Source: Nibribacter koreensis
Lineage (GTDB): Bacteria; Bacteroidota; Bacteroidia; Cytophagales; Hymenobacteraceae
Direction of reading: 5' to 3'
Assembly: GCF_039541795.1 (NCBI RefSeq)
Contig: NZ_BAABGX010000002.1
Coordinates: 620,001 to 684,000, forward strand
DNA length: 64,000 nt
Both the position numbers and the translations under genes were made by a program. Every line of letters begins with the position of its first letter. Positions within the stretch are counted from its first letter, which is position 1. Shown here one piece after another: positions 33,169 through 41,221 of the stretch. Below the pieces are notes generated by a model that was given only the letters and a program-made list of their open reading frames with translations, ran no database searches and had not been told where the DNA came from.

Positions 33169-33993
33169 ATGAAACTGCTTCGGCATTATTTGAAAGTGTA
33201 TGGTCTCATCCTGTCTACGGGTCCCGCGTGTGGCACCTGGGCGGTGCTGTGGGCGTACACCAAATTGATTGGGCAGGCGCACTGGGTGGCTAAGTTTGGC
33301 GGCGGCACTAAGGAGACCAATACCCTAGTTTTGTTTGGCAAGCGGGTGTACTTCCCCAGCTATGTTTTCCTGCTGCACCAGTTTGAGGAGATTTTCGTCT
33401 TGGATGCTTATAGAAGCGAAATACTTGGCAAGAAAACCCTTATCATTGACGGTGGAAGCCACCTGGGCATGTCGGTGTTATATTTTATAACAGCCTATCC
33501 AGAGTCCAAGGTCTTGTCGTTTGAGCCAGATGCAAAGGCTTTTCAACTCCTGCAACAGTTTGTCAGGCACAACCACCTTTCCCAAGTAACGCTGGTGAAT
33601 GCTGCTTTGGCGGGGACCACGGGTAAGCTCACCTTCTTCACGCACGCAGACGCCTCGGGCAAACTGGATGCTGGCGCTTATACAACCAGTACCGCCACTG
33701 TTCCTGTTACCGTTCCCGCGCAGACGCTTTCTACCTATCTCACAGAACCAGTGGCCTTGCTCAAACTAGACATTGAAGGCGCGGAGGTAGAGGTGATCCA
33801 GGAATTGATAGCCAGCCAGAAGATAGCCATGGTGCAGGAGATAGTGCTGGAGTTCCACACAGAGATTCATCCTTCCCCGGAGAATTTGGTTACCCTTCTG
33901 GCCAACGCCGGTTTCACCGCGAAAAGGAAAGATGCCTTGGCGCTTTATGAGACAGACGCCTCAGACTTTCTACTGCACTTCACTAGAAAATAA
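33169..33993 (+). CDS. FkbM-family SAM methyltransferase
   Basis: A 274-residue methyltransferase. After a 70-residue N-terminal part with a hydrophobic stretch (10-34) comes the SAM fold: motif I LIIDGGSHLGMSVLYF (about 90-105), acidic LSFEPDAKAF, and LLKLDIEGAEVEVI (about 193-206). FkbM-type enzymes O-methylate sugars or small molecules, often in surface glycan loci. It may be co-transcribed with the preceding lipoprotein. Acceptor unknown. Confidence 0.85.
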   Translation: MKLLRHYLKVYGLILSTGPACGTWAVLWAYTKLIGQAHWVAKFGGGTKETNTLVLFGKRVYFPSYVFLLHQFEEIFVLDAYRSEILGKKTLIIDGGSHLGMSVLYFITAYPESKVLSFEPDAKAFQLLQQFVRHNHLSQVTLVNAALAGTTGKLTFFTHADASGKLDAGAYTTSTATVPVTVPAQTLSTYLTEPVALLKLDIEGAEVEVIQELIASQKIAMVQEIVLEFHTEIHPSPENLVTLLANAGFTAKRKDALALYETDASDFLLHFTRK

Positions 33994-34030
33994 GCACCTC
34001 CTTTCATTCAACGCGTTCTGCGATAGGAAT

Positions 34031-34068
34031 CGTTTTCAGTCTATTTTCTGGAAAACGAGCCAAAAACG
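34031..34068. repeat. 38-bp interspersed palindrome, copy 15
   Basis: CGTTTTCAGTCTA / CGAGCCAAAAACG, partly decayed. It sits between the convergent FkbM and CPBP genes, 17 bp before the CPBP stop. Confidence 0.7.
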
Positions 34069-34084
34069 ACTTTTTCCAATTCAG

Positions 34085-34900
34085 TTAAGTCAGGGCTTGC
34101 TCCTTTTCTGAAGGAATGAACTTTCTAGTCACGATATAATTAATGACCGCTAGAATCAAGACAAAACCCGTTAAGGTCCACATGGCGGGATAGGGAGATT
34201 CCATTGTTCGCACAGACAGCACATCATTGCTCACCCGGTAAATGATATTGCCGGCCCAGTGCACGCCCACCGTGTACCAAATATTTCTGGTATACAACAA
34301 CGGAATGGCCAGCATTACGCCCAGCACAAACAGGTAGACCAAGGTCTCAGGTCCGGCGGTGAGGGCATAGACATGGTTCAGGACGTAGATAGCTGCGGAG
34401 AACAGAATCAAGGCCCAGGTACCCATCCGCTTATGGAAGTGCCCAAACAGGTAGCCTCTGGTGAGTATGTCTTCGGCTAGCGACGGCAGAAACGTACCTG
34501 CCGCGAAGATAAGCGTCTGCGTGATGAGCACATTGGTGTCGGGCTTTGGGCCCAGTATCTCAAAACCCAGCCAAAGCCGCGCCCAAAGCGCCACCGCATA
34601 CACTACCAAGCCAATGGCCAGGCCTTTCAAAAACAGTTTCGCGTAGGGCTTGTCAAAGCACAGTCCCCAAGCACCCAGCCCTTTGAAGCCTTGCCACTTG
34701 GCCACCAGGTTGGCCACGGGTATCACGGCCAGCATACACCCCAGGAACAGGGGAACGTGCTGATGGAACCGCATGGCATATTCCCCGCCGTGGTAGGTGA
34801 GGGCAATGAGCAGGAACCCTGCCAGTATGCTCCACCAAGAGGTTGCCTGAGTGGTTGAGGATGGATGCTCCATGCGGTCTAGAAGAACTGTCTTTTCCAT
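34085..34900 (-). CDS. CPBP-family intramembrane glutamic protease
   Basis: A 271-residue polytopic membrane protein with about seven to eight helices (for example 23-37, 49-65, 89-112, 126-143, and three near the C terminus). The catalytic signature is EDILTRG (Glu143, Asp144, Arg148; usually EExxxR), with AAIYVLNHVYAL as the second motif. Family members are Rce1-like proteases; in bacteria their targets are mostly unknown. The start MEKTVLLDRMEHP follows a TATATTTG promoter at 34919-34926, which excludes the ATG at 34957. Confidence 0.85.
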   Translation of the reverse strand: MEKTVLLDRMEHPSSTTQATSWWSILAGFLLIALTYHGGEYAMRFHQHVPLFLGCMLAVIPVANLVAKWQGFKGLGAWGLCFDKPYAKLFLKGLAIGLVVYAVALWARLWLGFEILGPKPDTNVLITQTLIFAAGTFLPSLAEDILTRGYLFGHFHKRMGTWALILFSAAIYVLNHVYALTAGPETLVYLFVLGVMLAIPLLYTRNIWYTVGVHWAGNIIYRVSNDVLSVRTMESPYPAMWTLTGFVLILAVINYIVTRKFIPSEKEQALT

Positions 34901-34918
34901 AGCATTGATGAATTTCCG

Positions 34919-34926
34919 CAAATATA
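34919..34926 (-). promoter_or_regulatory. predicted -7 promoter element, CPBP gene
   Basis: TATATTTG on the minus strand, exact TAnnTTTG match; predicted start near 34912, leader about 12 nt. Confidence 0.5.
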
Positions 34927-35033
34927 TAACAACCGCTATATTTTTTACGGGCGTCAAATGTTCCTTAACGCTTCAATCCCTAGAACATAGCCTTGCCCCT
35001 ATGTCTTGAATTGCCTACCTTATTCGCTGATTC

Positions 35034-35071
35034 CGTTTTTGACCTACTTTCCAGAAACCATGCGAAAAACG
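35034..35071. repeat. 38-bp interspersed palindrome, copy 16, over the zinc protease start
   Basis: CGTTTTTGACCTACTTTCC / ATGCGAAAAACG. The right arm contains the ATG (35060-35062) and the first four codons, M-R-K-T, of the zinc protease. Confidence 0.8.
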
Positions 35072-37492
35072 CTCCTCTCTTTTCTGCTTCTCTTATTGAC
35101 TATCACACAGCTTTCAGCGCAGAATAAACCTGGCGGCATTGCTTCTAAAACGGCTGGACTACAGAAGTTTGCCGGCTACTTTCCTTTTTACTGGGATGAG
35201 GCCACCGGCAAGATTCTGCTGGAGATTGACAAGCTAGACACGCAGTTCCTGTATGTCTCCTCGCTTCCAGCAGGTTTGGGCTCTAATGACATTGGTCTGG
35301 ACCGTGGACAGTTGGGTGGTACGCACGTAGTGTATTTCCAAAAGGTAGGCCCGAAGGTGCTATTGGTAGAACCAAATCAGAACTATAGAGCCATGAACGG
35401 CAATCCCGCCGAGGAGCAGGCCGTGGCCCAGTCCTTCGCGCAATCCACGCTGTGGGGCTTTAAAGTAGAAGCCACCGATGGCAAAACCGTATTGGTAGAC
35501 GCCACCGACTTTCTGCTGAGAGACGCCCATGACGTAGTGGGGAGCATTAAACGGGCCCGACAAGGCTCCTACAGACTGGACGCCTCGCGGTCTGCTTTCT
35601 ATCTGCCCCGCACCAAGAACTTCCCGCAGAATACTGAGTTTGAAGCCTCGCTCACCTTTGTGGGCGGTGATGATGCCGGTAACTTTGTGCGCGAAGTAGC
35701 TCCGTCTACCGAGGCTCTGACCCTGCGCCAGCACCATTCCTTTATTCAATTGCCAGACACAAACTACACGCCCAGAGCCATGGACCCGCGGGCCGGCTAC
35801 TTCGGGATTGAGTACATGGATTACAGCACGCCCATTGACGAGTCTATTGTCAAACGCTACATTGCCCGCCACCGCCTGGAGAAAAAGAACCCCAGCGCCG
35901 CTGTTTCTGAGGCTGTGAAACCCATTGTTTATTATGTAGACCACGCCGCGCCCGAGCCCATCAGAAGTGCTTTGCTGGACGGTGCCCGCTGGTGGGCGCA
36001 GGCGTTTGAGGCCGCCGGCTACAAAGACGCGTTCAAGGTAGAGATTCTGCCCGTAGACGCAGACCCCATGGATGTGCGCTACAACGTCATTCAATGGGTG
36101 CACCGCAGTACCCGGGGCTGGAGCTACGGCGCCTCGGTGACCAACCCGCGCACCGGCGAAATCCTGAAAGGCCATGTGAGCCTGGGCTCTCTGCGCGTGC
36201 GCCAGGATTATTTAATTGCCGAAGGTCTGCTAGCTCCTTATGAGGAAGGCAAACCCGTTAACCCCGAAATGATGAAGATGGCCCTCGCCCGCTTGCGTCA
36301 GCTCTCGGCGCATGAGCTGGGCCACACGCTGGGCATCATGCACAACTACGCCGCCAGCGTGAGCAACCGCGCATCGGTGATGGACTATCCGCACCCAACC
36401 GTGAAACTGACGGCAGAAGGGAAGATAGATTTATCTGATGCCTACGCCGTGGGCATGGGCGACTGGGACAAACTGGCCGTGACGTATGGGTACCAGGACT
36501 TCGCGAAGGGTGTGAACGAGAAACAAGCGCTGGACCAACTCCTACGCGCCGGTCACCAGAGAGGACTGCAATTCATCTCTGACCGTGATGCCCGCTCTCC
36601 GGGCGGGGCGCATCCGCAGGCCCACCTCTGGGACAACGGCGCCAACGCGTCTGATGAGTTGCATCATGTGTTACAGGTTAGGGAGAAAGCCTTACAGCAG
36701 TTTGGCCTGAACAACATAAAGCCCGGCGTGCCCATGGCCATGCTGGAAGACGTGCTGGTGCCCATTTACAACTACCACCGCTACCAAGTGGAATCGGTGG
36801 CCAAAGTAGTGGGTGGGGTTAACTATACCTATGCCTCCAAGGGCGATGGCCAATTGGTTACGCAGAAAGTACCCGAGGCTGAGCAACAGAAAGCCTTGGA
36901 CGCGCTCCTAGAGACGCTTCAGCCTAAGGTGCTCACCCTGCCAGAGAACATTATCGCCTTGATTCCGCCAAGACCGGCCGGCTGGTCGCCAACGCGGGAA
37001 TTGTTTGACAAGCGCACCGGCCTCACCTTTGACCCACTATCCGTCGCCGAAGCATCCGCAGATTTCACCTTATCTTTTCTGTTCCATCCTGAGCGCGCCG
37101 CCCGTTTGGTAGAGTTGAAAGCCCGAGGTAGTAAATTGGGCCTAGAGGAAGTCTTGGACCAGATTCTAGAACAGACCTGGAAAGCCAAACAGCAGGACGG
37201 CTTATCTGGCCAGACGCAGTTACTCACCCAACAACTGGTACTCACCCACCTGCTGGCCCTGTCCCAGAATGAGAACGCCGCCTACTCTGTGCGTGGCATC
37301 TCAGCCTTGAAGCTAGAAGAGCTGGAAAAGCACCTGAAGAAACTGTCCAAGTCCAATGATGATGCCGTGAAAGCCAACGCGCTTCTGGCACTGAATAGAT
37401 TGGACCAGCCTGCCAACGCGAAACCGCAACTGCACAAAGACCTTCCGCCGGGCGCGCCTATTGGCACTCTAGAAGTCTTAAATTGCGAATAG
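35060..37492 (+). CDS. secreted zinc-dependent metalloprotease (DUF5117/DUF5118 type)
   Basis: An 810-residue exported protease. The signal peptide is MRKTLLSFLLLLLTITQLSA, cut before Gln21; the ATG at 35060 is chosen because it begins this peptide, whereas the upstream ATG at 35006 adds an unlike head. The N-terminal half (25-310) matches the DUF5118/DUF5117 pattern (FAGYFPFYWDEATGKILLEI). The zinc motif is HELGHTLGIMH with His418, Glu419, His422 and His428 (metzincin-like). The C-terminal half is helical. Common in Bacteroidota; substrate unknown. The start codon lies inside a 38-bp palindrome. Confidence 0.9.
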   Translation: MRKTLLSFLLLLLTITQLSAQNKPGGIASKTAGLQKFAGYFPFYWDEATGKILLEIDKLDTQFLYVSSLPAGLGSNDIGLDRGQLGGTHVVYFQKVGPKVLLVEPNQNYRAMNGNPAEEQAVAQSFAQSTLWGFKVEATDGKTVLVDATDFLLRDAHDVVGSIKRARQGSYRLDASRSAFYLPRTKNFPQNTEFEASLTFVGGDDAGNFVREVAPSTEALTLRQHHSFIQLPDTNYTPRAMDPRAGYFGIEYMDYSTPIDESIVKRYIARHRLEKKNPSAAVSEAVKPIVYYVDHAAPEPIRSALLDGARWWAQAFEAAGYKDAFKVEILPVDADPMDVRYNVIQWVHRSTRGWSYGASVTNPRTGEILKGHVSLGSLRVRQDYLIAEGLLAPYEEGKPVNPEMMKMALARLRQLSAHELGHTLGIMHNYAASVSNRASVMDYPHPTVKLTAEGKIDLSDAYAVGMGDWDKLAVTYGYQDFAKGVNEKQALDQLLRAGHQRGLQFISDRDARSPGGAHPQAHLWDNGANASDELHHVLQVREKALQQFGLNNIKPGVPMAMLEDVLVPIYNYHRYQVESVAKVVGGVNYTYASKGDGQLVTQKVPEAEQQKALDALLETLQPKVLTLPENIIALIPPRPAGWSPTRELFDKRTGLTFDPLSVAEASADFTLSFLFHPERAARLVELKARGSKLGLEEVLDQILEQTWKAKQQDGLSGQTQLLTQQLVLTHLLALSQNENAAYSVRGISALKLEELEKHLKKLSKSNDDAVKANALLALNRLDQPANAKPQLHKDLPPGAPIGTLEVLNCE

Positions 37493-37530
37493 CGTTTTTG
37501 GCCTGTTTTCCATCCAATAGCCTAAAATCC
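37493..37530. repeat. 38-bp interspersed palindrome, copy 17 (decayed right arm)
   Basis: CGTTTTTGGCCTGTTTTCC, then ATAGCCTAAAATCCCG. It begins on the base after the zinc protease stop codon and its right end runs into a terminator. Confidence 0.65.
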
Positions 37531-37557
37531 CGCTCCTTCAATAGGGCGGGATTTTTT
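37526..37557 (+). terminator. intrinsic terminator after the zinc protease
   Basis: AATCCCGC, loop, GCGGGATT followed by TTTTT. A classic rho-independent terminator 34 bases past the stop. Confidence 0.85.
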
Positions 37558-37574
37558 TGTAGAAATACCAGAGT

Positions 37575-37765
37575 CACGCATTCCGTCCCCCTTTGGAGGG
37601 GGTAGGGGGAGGACTTACCATTAGTAGAACGGTAGTTTTTGGAGATACCTAAAATAGCGGGCTGGGTAAAGCACATAGAGTATTGTTTGTTTTGACTAGA
37701 AACCCAAAATTCAAGACTGAGAACTAAAAGCATTCTCCCCCTACCTCCGCTAAAGGGTGACTTTT
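37575..37765. repeat. intergenic element with CCCCCTTT-type inverted arms
   Basis: The left arm reads GCATTCCGTCCCCCTTTGG then AGGGGGTAGGGGGAGGAC; the right arm reads TCTCCCCCTACCTCCGCTAA then AGGGTGAC, an imperfect reverse complement. The left arm also matches 22650-22681 in the opposite orientation. Confidence 0.5.
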
Positions 37766-37855
37766 CACCAAAGACACTTTTCTCCACTAAACCTATCTGC
37801 TGTTTCTACATATGAAAATCATTCTATAAAATCTTGGATTGGTGCGAGAAAACTT

Positions 37856-37863
37856 TATATTTA
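37856..37863 (+). promoter_or_regulatory. possible -7 promoter element, tldD
   Basis: TATATTTA, one mismatch from TAnnTTTG; predicted start near 37870, leader about 20 nt to the TTG start. Confidence 0.35.
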
Positions 37864-37890
37864 AAGGACTAACCATAAACCTCTTAGACT

Positions 37891-39522
37891 TTGAAAAGAC
37901 GCGATTTTCTCCACCTTTCTGGCTTGGGTTTGGGAGCTATGATGCTGCCCATTCCGCTGTGGGGCCATGACATTGCGCCCGAAGCGGCGCTGGAACCGGC
38001 AGACGTTGCCTTCCACAAACAGTTGGCAGACGCGGCGCTCAACGCGGCCAAGTCTAAAGGCGCCACCTACACCGACGTCAGAATTGGCCGATACCTGAAC
38101 CAGTTCGTGATTACCCGTGAGGACAAGGTGCAGAATACCGTCAACACCGAGAGCTATGGCATTGGCGTGCGCGTGATTGCCAACGGCACCTGGGGCTTCG
38201 CGTCCATGGATGACGTCTCGCCGGCCGGGGCCGCCAAAGCTGCTGAACTGGCTGTGGCCATTGCAAAAGCGAACTCTAAACTGCAGACAGAGCCAGTTCA
38301 GCTGGCACCGCAGAAAGGGTTTGGTGAGGTTAGCTGGAAAACTCCTATTGAGCGCAACGCTTTTGAGGTACCCATCAAAGAAAAGGTGGATTTGCTGCTA
38401 GGCGCCAACGCCGCCGCTATGAAGAACGGCGCCAACTACGTCAACTCGGCGCTGTTTCTGGTGAATGAGCAGAAATATTTCGCGTCTTCAGAAGGCTCTT
38501 ACATTGACCAGGACGTGCACCGCACCTGGCCGGTGCTCAACGTGACCGCCATTGACCAGAAGACCGGCAAGTTTGAGACGCGCCAATCCTTAAGCGCCCC
38601 GGTGGGCATGGGCTACGAGTACCTGAGCGGAAAAGCAGAGGGCAAGTACCAGGGCATCACCACCCGCTACGGCAAGTACTATGACATGGTGGAAGACGCC
38701 GGGGCCGCCGCCAAGCAAGCTCGCGAGAAACTAACCGCTAAATCTGTCCTAGCTGGTAAGTATGACCTGGTGTTGGACCCGTCTCATCTATGGCTGACCA
38801 TCCATGAAAGCGTGGGCCATCCGCTGGAACTGGACCGCGTACTGGGCTATGAGGCCAACTTCGCCGGCACTTCTTTTGCCACGCTGGACAAATGGCAGAG
38901 CAAAAACTTTAAATACGGAAGTCAGAAAGTGAATCTATTCGCTGACAAGACGCAGGTAGGCTCCCTGGGCGCCGTGGGCTATGATGATGAAGGTGTAAAA
39001 ACCAAGCAATGGGATTTGGTAAAAGACGGCACCCTGGTCAACTACCAAGCCACCCGCGATCAGGCCCACATCATCGGTGAGAAAGAATCCCACGGCTGTT
39101 GCTACGCTGACAATTGGAGTTCGGTGCAGTTCCAGCGCATGGCTAACGTTTCTTTGGCGCCGGGCAAAGAGAAGTTAAGCGTAGACAACATGATTAAAGA
39201 CGTGGAGAAAGGCATTTACATCATTGGGGACGGTTCTTTCTCCATTGACCAGCAACGCTACAACTTCCAGTTCGGCGGTCAGCTCTATTATGAGATTAAG
39301 GATGGCAAGATTGTGGGGCCTTTGAAGGACGTGGCCTACCAGAGCAACACCCAGGAATTCTGGAACTCCTGCTCGGCCATCTGCGATGACAGCGACTACC
39401 GCTTAGGAGGTTCCTTCTTTGACGGAAAAGGCCAGCCTACCCAAAGCAGTGCTGTGTCTCATGGCTCTTCCACCACCCGCTTCAATGGCGTGAACGTCAT
39501 CAACACTGGAAGGAAAATCTAG
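37891..39522 (+). CDS. tldD: TldD-family metalloprotease with a Tat signal
   Basis: A 543-residue TldD homologue starting at a TTG codon: MKRRDFLHLSGLGLGAMML. This is a twin-arginine signal (RRDFLHLSG), so folded export is predicted. The zinc site HESVGH is His305-Glu306 and His310 in LTIHESVGHPLELDR; cysteines in NSCSAICDD near the C terminus may hold the third ligand. TldD acts with TldE/PmbA as a heterodimeric peptidase that processes unfolded peptides, such as microcin B17 or CcdA in E. coli, where the pair is cytosolic. The next ATG downstream would remove the RR motif, so TTG is preferred. pmbA follows 163 bp later. Confidence 0.88.
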   Translation: MKRRDFLHLSGLGLGAMMLPIPLWGHDIAPEAALEPADVAFHKQLADAALNAAKSKGATYTDVRIGRYLNQFVITREDKVQNTVNTESYGIGVRVIANGTWGFASMDDVSPAGAAKAAELAVAIAKANSKLQTEPVQLAPQKGFGEVSWKTPIERNAFEVPIKEKVDLLLGANAAAMKNGANYVNSALFLVNEQKYFASSEGSYIDQDVHRTWPVLNVTAIDQKTGKFETRQSLSAPVGMGYEYLSGKAEGKYQGITTRYGKYYDMVEDAGAAAKQAREKLTAKSVLAGKYDLVLDPSHLWLTIHESVGHPLELDRVLGYEANFAGTSFATLDKWQSKNFKYGSQKVNLFADKTQVGSLGAVGYDDEGVKTKQWDLVKDGTLVNYQATRDQAHIIGEKESHGCCYADNWSSVQFQRMANVSLAPGKEKLSVDNMIKDVEKGIYIIGDGSFSIDQQRYNFQFGGQLYYEIKDGKIVGPLKDVAYQSNTQEFWNSCSAICDDSDYRLGGSFFDGKGQPTQSSAVSHGSSTTRFNGVNVINTGRKI

Positions 39523-39523
39523 A

Positions 39524-39559
39524 ATTAGTTAAGAGTTAAAAGTTATGAGTGAAGAGTTG
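39524..39559. repeat. 36-bp dispersed repeat, copy 2
   Basis: ATTAGTTAAGAGTTAAAAGT then TATGAGTGAAGAGTTG; reverse complement of 19419-19454 with two mismatches. A weaker inverted relative (ACTTTTAACTCATAACTCC) follows at about 39647. Confidence 0.6.
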
Positions 39560-39591
39560 ATTTCAATTTCACTCATTGGAATACTAGAAGT

Positions 39592-39629
39592 CGTTTTTGG
39601 CCTGTTTCTCACAAATCAGCCCAAAAACG
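39592..39629. repeat. 38-bp interspersed palindrome, copy 18
   Basis: CGTTTTTGGCCTG / CAGCCCAAAAACG, between tldD and pmbA. Confidence 0.8.
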
Positions 39630-39685
39630 AGGTTTACTTCCTGCCAACTTTTAACTCATAACTCCCAACTTTTAACTCAACCAAC

Positions 39686-41020
39686 ATGGCAATATTAACC
39701 AAAGAACAAGCCCAGGTCATCCTCAAGAAGGTGATAGCCTTGAGCAAAGCCGATGAGTGCGAGGCAAACCTCAACGGCGGAAAAACCGGCAACGTGCGCT
39801 ACGCCCGCAACTCGGTGTCCACGGCCGGTGAGTCCCATACCACCACGCTGGTGGTGCAGTCCTCCTTCGGGAAGCGCGTGGGCACAGCCACCATTAATGA
39901 GTTTGACGATGCCTCGCTGGAGAAAGTGGTGCGACGCTCAGAGGAATTGGCCAAGCTCGCGCCTGAAAACCCGGAGTACATGGGCGTTTTGGGTCCGCAG
40001 AAGTACATTACCACCAATCCGTACGTTGCCTCAACGGCGGCCATTACGCCAGACAAGCGCGCTGAGATGGTAGCTAAAAGCATTGCGGCGGCCAAGTCCA
40101 AGAACCTGACAGCGGCGGGTTACCTGCAAGACAACGTGGGTTTCCAGAGCATGATGAACAGCAAAGGCCTGTTCGCTTACAACACAGACACCGGCGTAGA
40201 CTTTTCCTTGACCGTGCGCACGCCAGACGGCACCGGTTCTGGGTATGTTTCCAGAGGTTTTAACGATGTCAATAAACTGGACACGGCCACGGTCTCTAAC
40301 ATTGCGGTGAACAAGGCCACGGGTTCGGCCAACGCGAAAGCGCTGGAGCCGGGCAAGTACACCGTTATTCTGGAGCCCGCGGCGGTGGCGGTGATGCTGG
40401 AGAACCTGTTCTTCGGGATGGATGCCCGCTCGGCAGATGAAGGCCGAAGTTTCTTGAGCAAAGCTGGCGGTGGTAACAAAGTGGGCCAGAAACTGGTGGA
40501 TGAGCGCGTGACCATCTACTCAGACCCGGCGCACCCAGAACTACCCACTTCGCCATGGGCGCAGGATGGTCAGGCCTTGAACAAAACTACTTGGATTGAT
40601 AAAGGCGTCATCAAACAGATTCCGGTGTCACGCTACTGGGCGCAGCAGAAGAAAATCACACCGGTGCCTTTCCCCAACACGGCCATTATGCAAGGCGGCA
40701 CGCAGAGCTTGGAAGATATGATTAAGGGCACGCAGCGAGGCATTCTAGTCACGCGGCTTTGGTACATTCGGTCCGTGGACCCGCAGACCCTGTTGCTCAC
40801 CGGCCTCACCCGCGACGGGACCTTCTACATTGAGAATGGCAAAATTAAGCACGCGGTCAAGAACTTCAGGTTCAATGAAAGCCCTATCATCATGCTTAAT
40901 AATTTAGAGGCTATTGGTAAATCTGAGCGTACGGTGAGCGGCGAATCCAGCAACAACTATTTGTTGCCACCGCTTAAGATTAGGGACTTCACGTTCAGCA
41001 GTCTCTCGGACGCCGTGTAA
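39686..41020 (+). CDS. pmbA: TldE/PmbA-family protein, TldD partner
   Basis: A 444-residue PmbA (TldE) homologue, the non-catalytic partner of TldD; it lacks the HExxxH zinc motif. N-terminal AILTKEQAQVILKKVIALSK and C-terminal GLTRDGTFYIENGKIKHAVKN with FNESP are family features. No signal peptide is visible, although its genetic partner carries a Tat signal, so it may be carried out as a folded complex or stay in the cytosol. A 38-bp palindrome and a strong terminator follow. Confidence 0.9.
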   Translation: MAILTKEQAQVILKKVIALSKADECEANLNGGKTGNVRYARNSVSTAGESHTTTLVVQSSFGKRVGTATINEFDDASLEKVVRRSEELAKLAPENPEYMGVLGPQKYITTNPYVASTAAITPDKRAEMVAKSIAAAKSKNLTAAGYLQDNVGFQSMMNSKGLFAYNTDTGVDFSLTVRTPDGTGSGYVSRGFNDVNKLDTATVSNIAVNKATGSANAKALEPGKYTVILEPAAVAVMLENLFFGMDARSADEGRSFLSKAGGGNKVGQKLVDERVTIYSDPAHPELPTSPWAQDGQALNKTTWIDKGVIKQIPVSRYWAQQKKITPVPFPNTAIMQGGTQSLEDMIKGTQRGILVTRLWYIRSVDPQTLLLTGLTRDGTFYIENGKIKHAVKNFRFNESPIIMLNNLEAIGKSERTVSGESSNNYLLPPLKIRDFTFSSLSDAV

Positions 41021-41027
41021 ACATTCT

Positions 41028-41065
41028 CGTTTTTGGCTTGTTTTCTGGAAATCAGGCCAAAAAGG
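41028..41065. repeat. 38-bp interspersed palindrome, copy 19
   Basis: CGTTTTTGGCTTG / CAGGCCAAAAAGG, 8 bp past the pmbA stop. Confidence 0.8.
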
Positions 41066-41076
41066 AACATCCTTAC

Positions 41077-41111
41077 AAAAAAGCCCTGCTTTACCCAGCG
41101 GGGCTTTTTTG
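41077..41111 (+). terminator. intrinsic terminator after pmbA
   Basis: AAAAAAGCCCTGC, loop, GCGGGGCTTTTTTG: strong stem with a T-run, working in both directions by sequence. Confidence 0.85.
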
Positions 41112-41174
41112 TTTCCTGTAAATCCATCAGTTACATAAGGGAAACCGTAAACCTGTACACAGGGTAATTCTTCG

Positions 41175-41182
41175 TACTTTTG
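41175..41182 (+). promoter_or_regulatory. predicted -7 promoter element, hscA
   Basis: TACTTTTG, exact TAnnTTTG match; predicted start near 41189, leader about 33 nt. It overlaps the ATG at 41180, ruling out that upstream start. Confidence 0.6.
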
Positions 41183-41221
41183 CCCACGAGGCGCCTGCGG
41201 GTGTCTCTTAAAATTGACAGC

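Larger units (their letters stand above)
37558..37890. other. 333-bp non-coding gap
   Basis: No gene is seen. It holds a ~190-bp stretch with inverted arms (37575-37616 and 37735-37763) and the upstream region of tldD. Confidence 0.65.
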
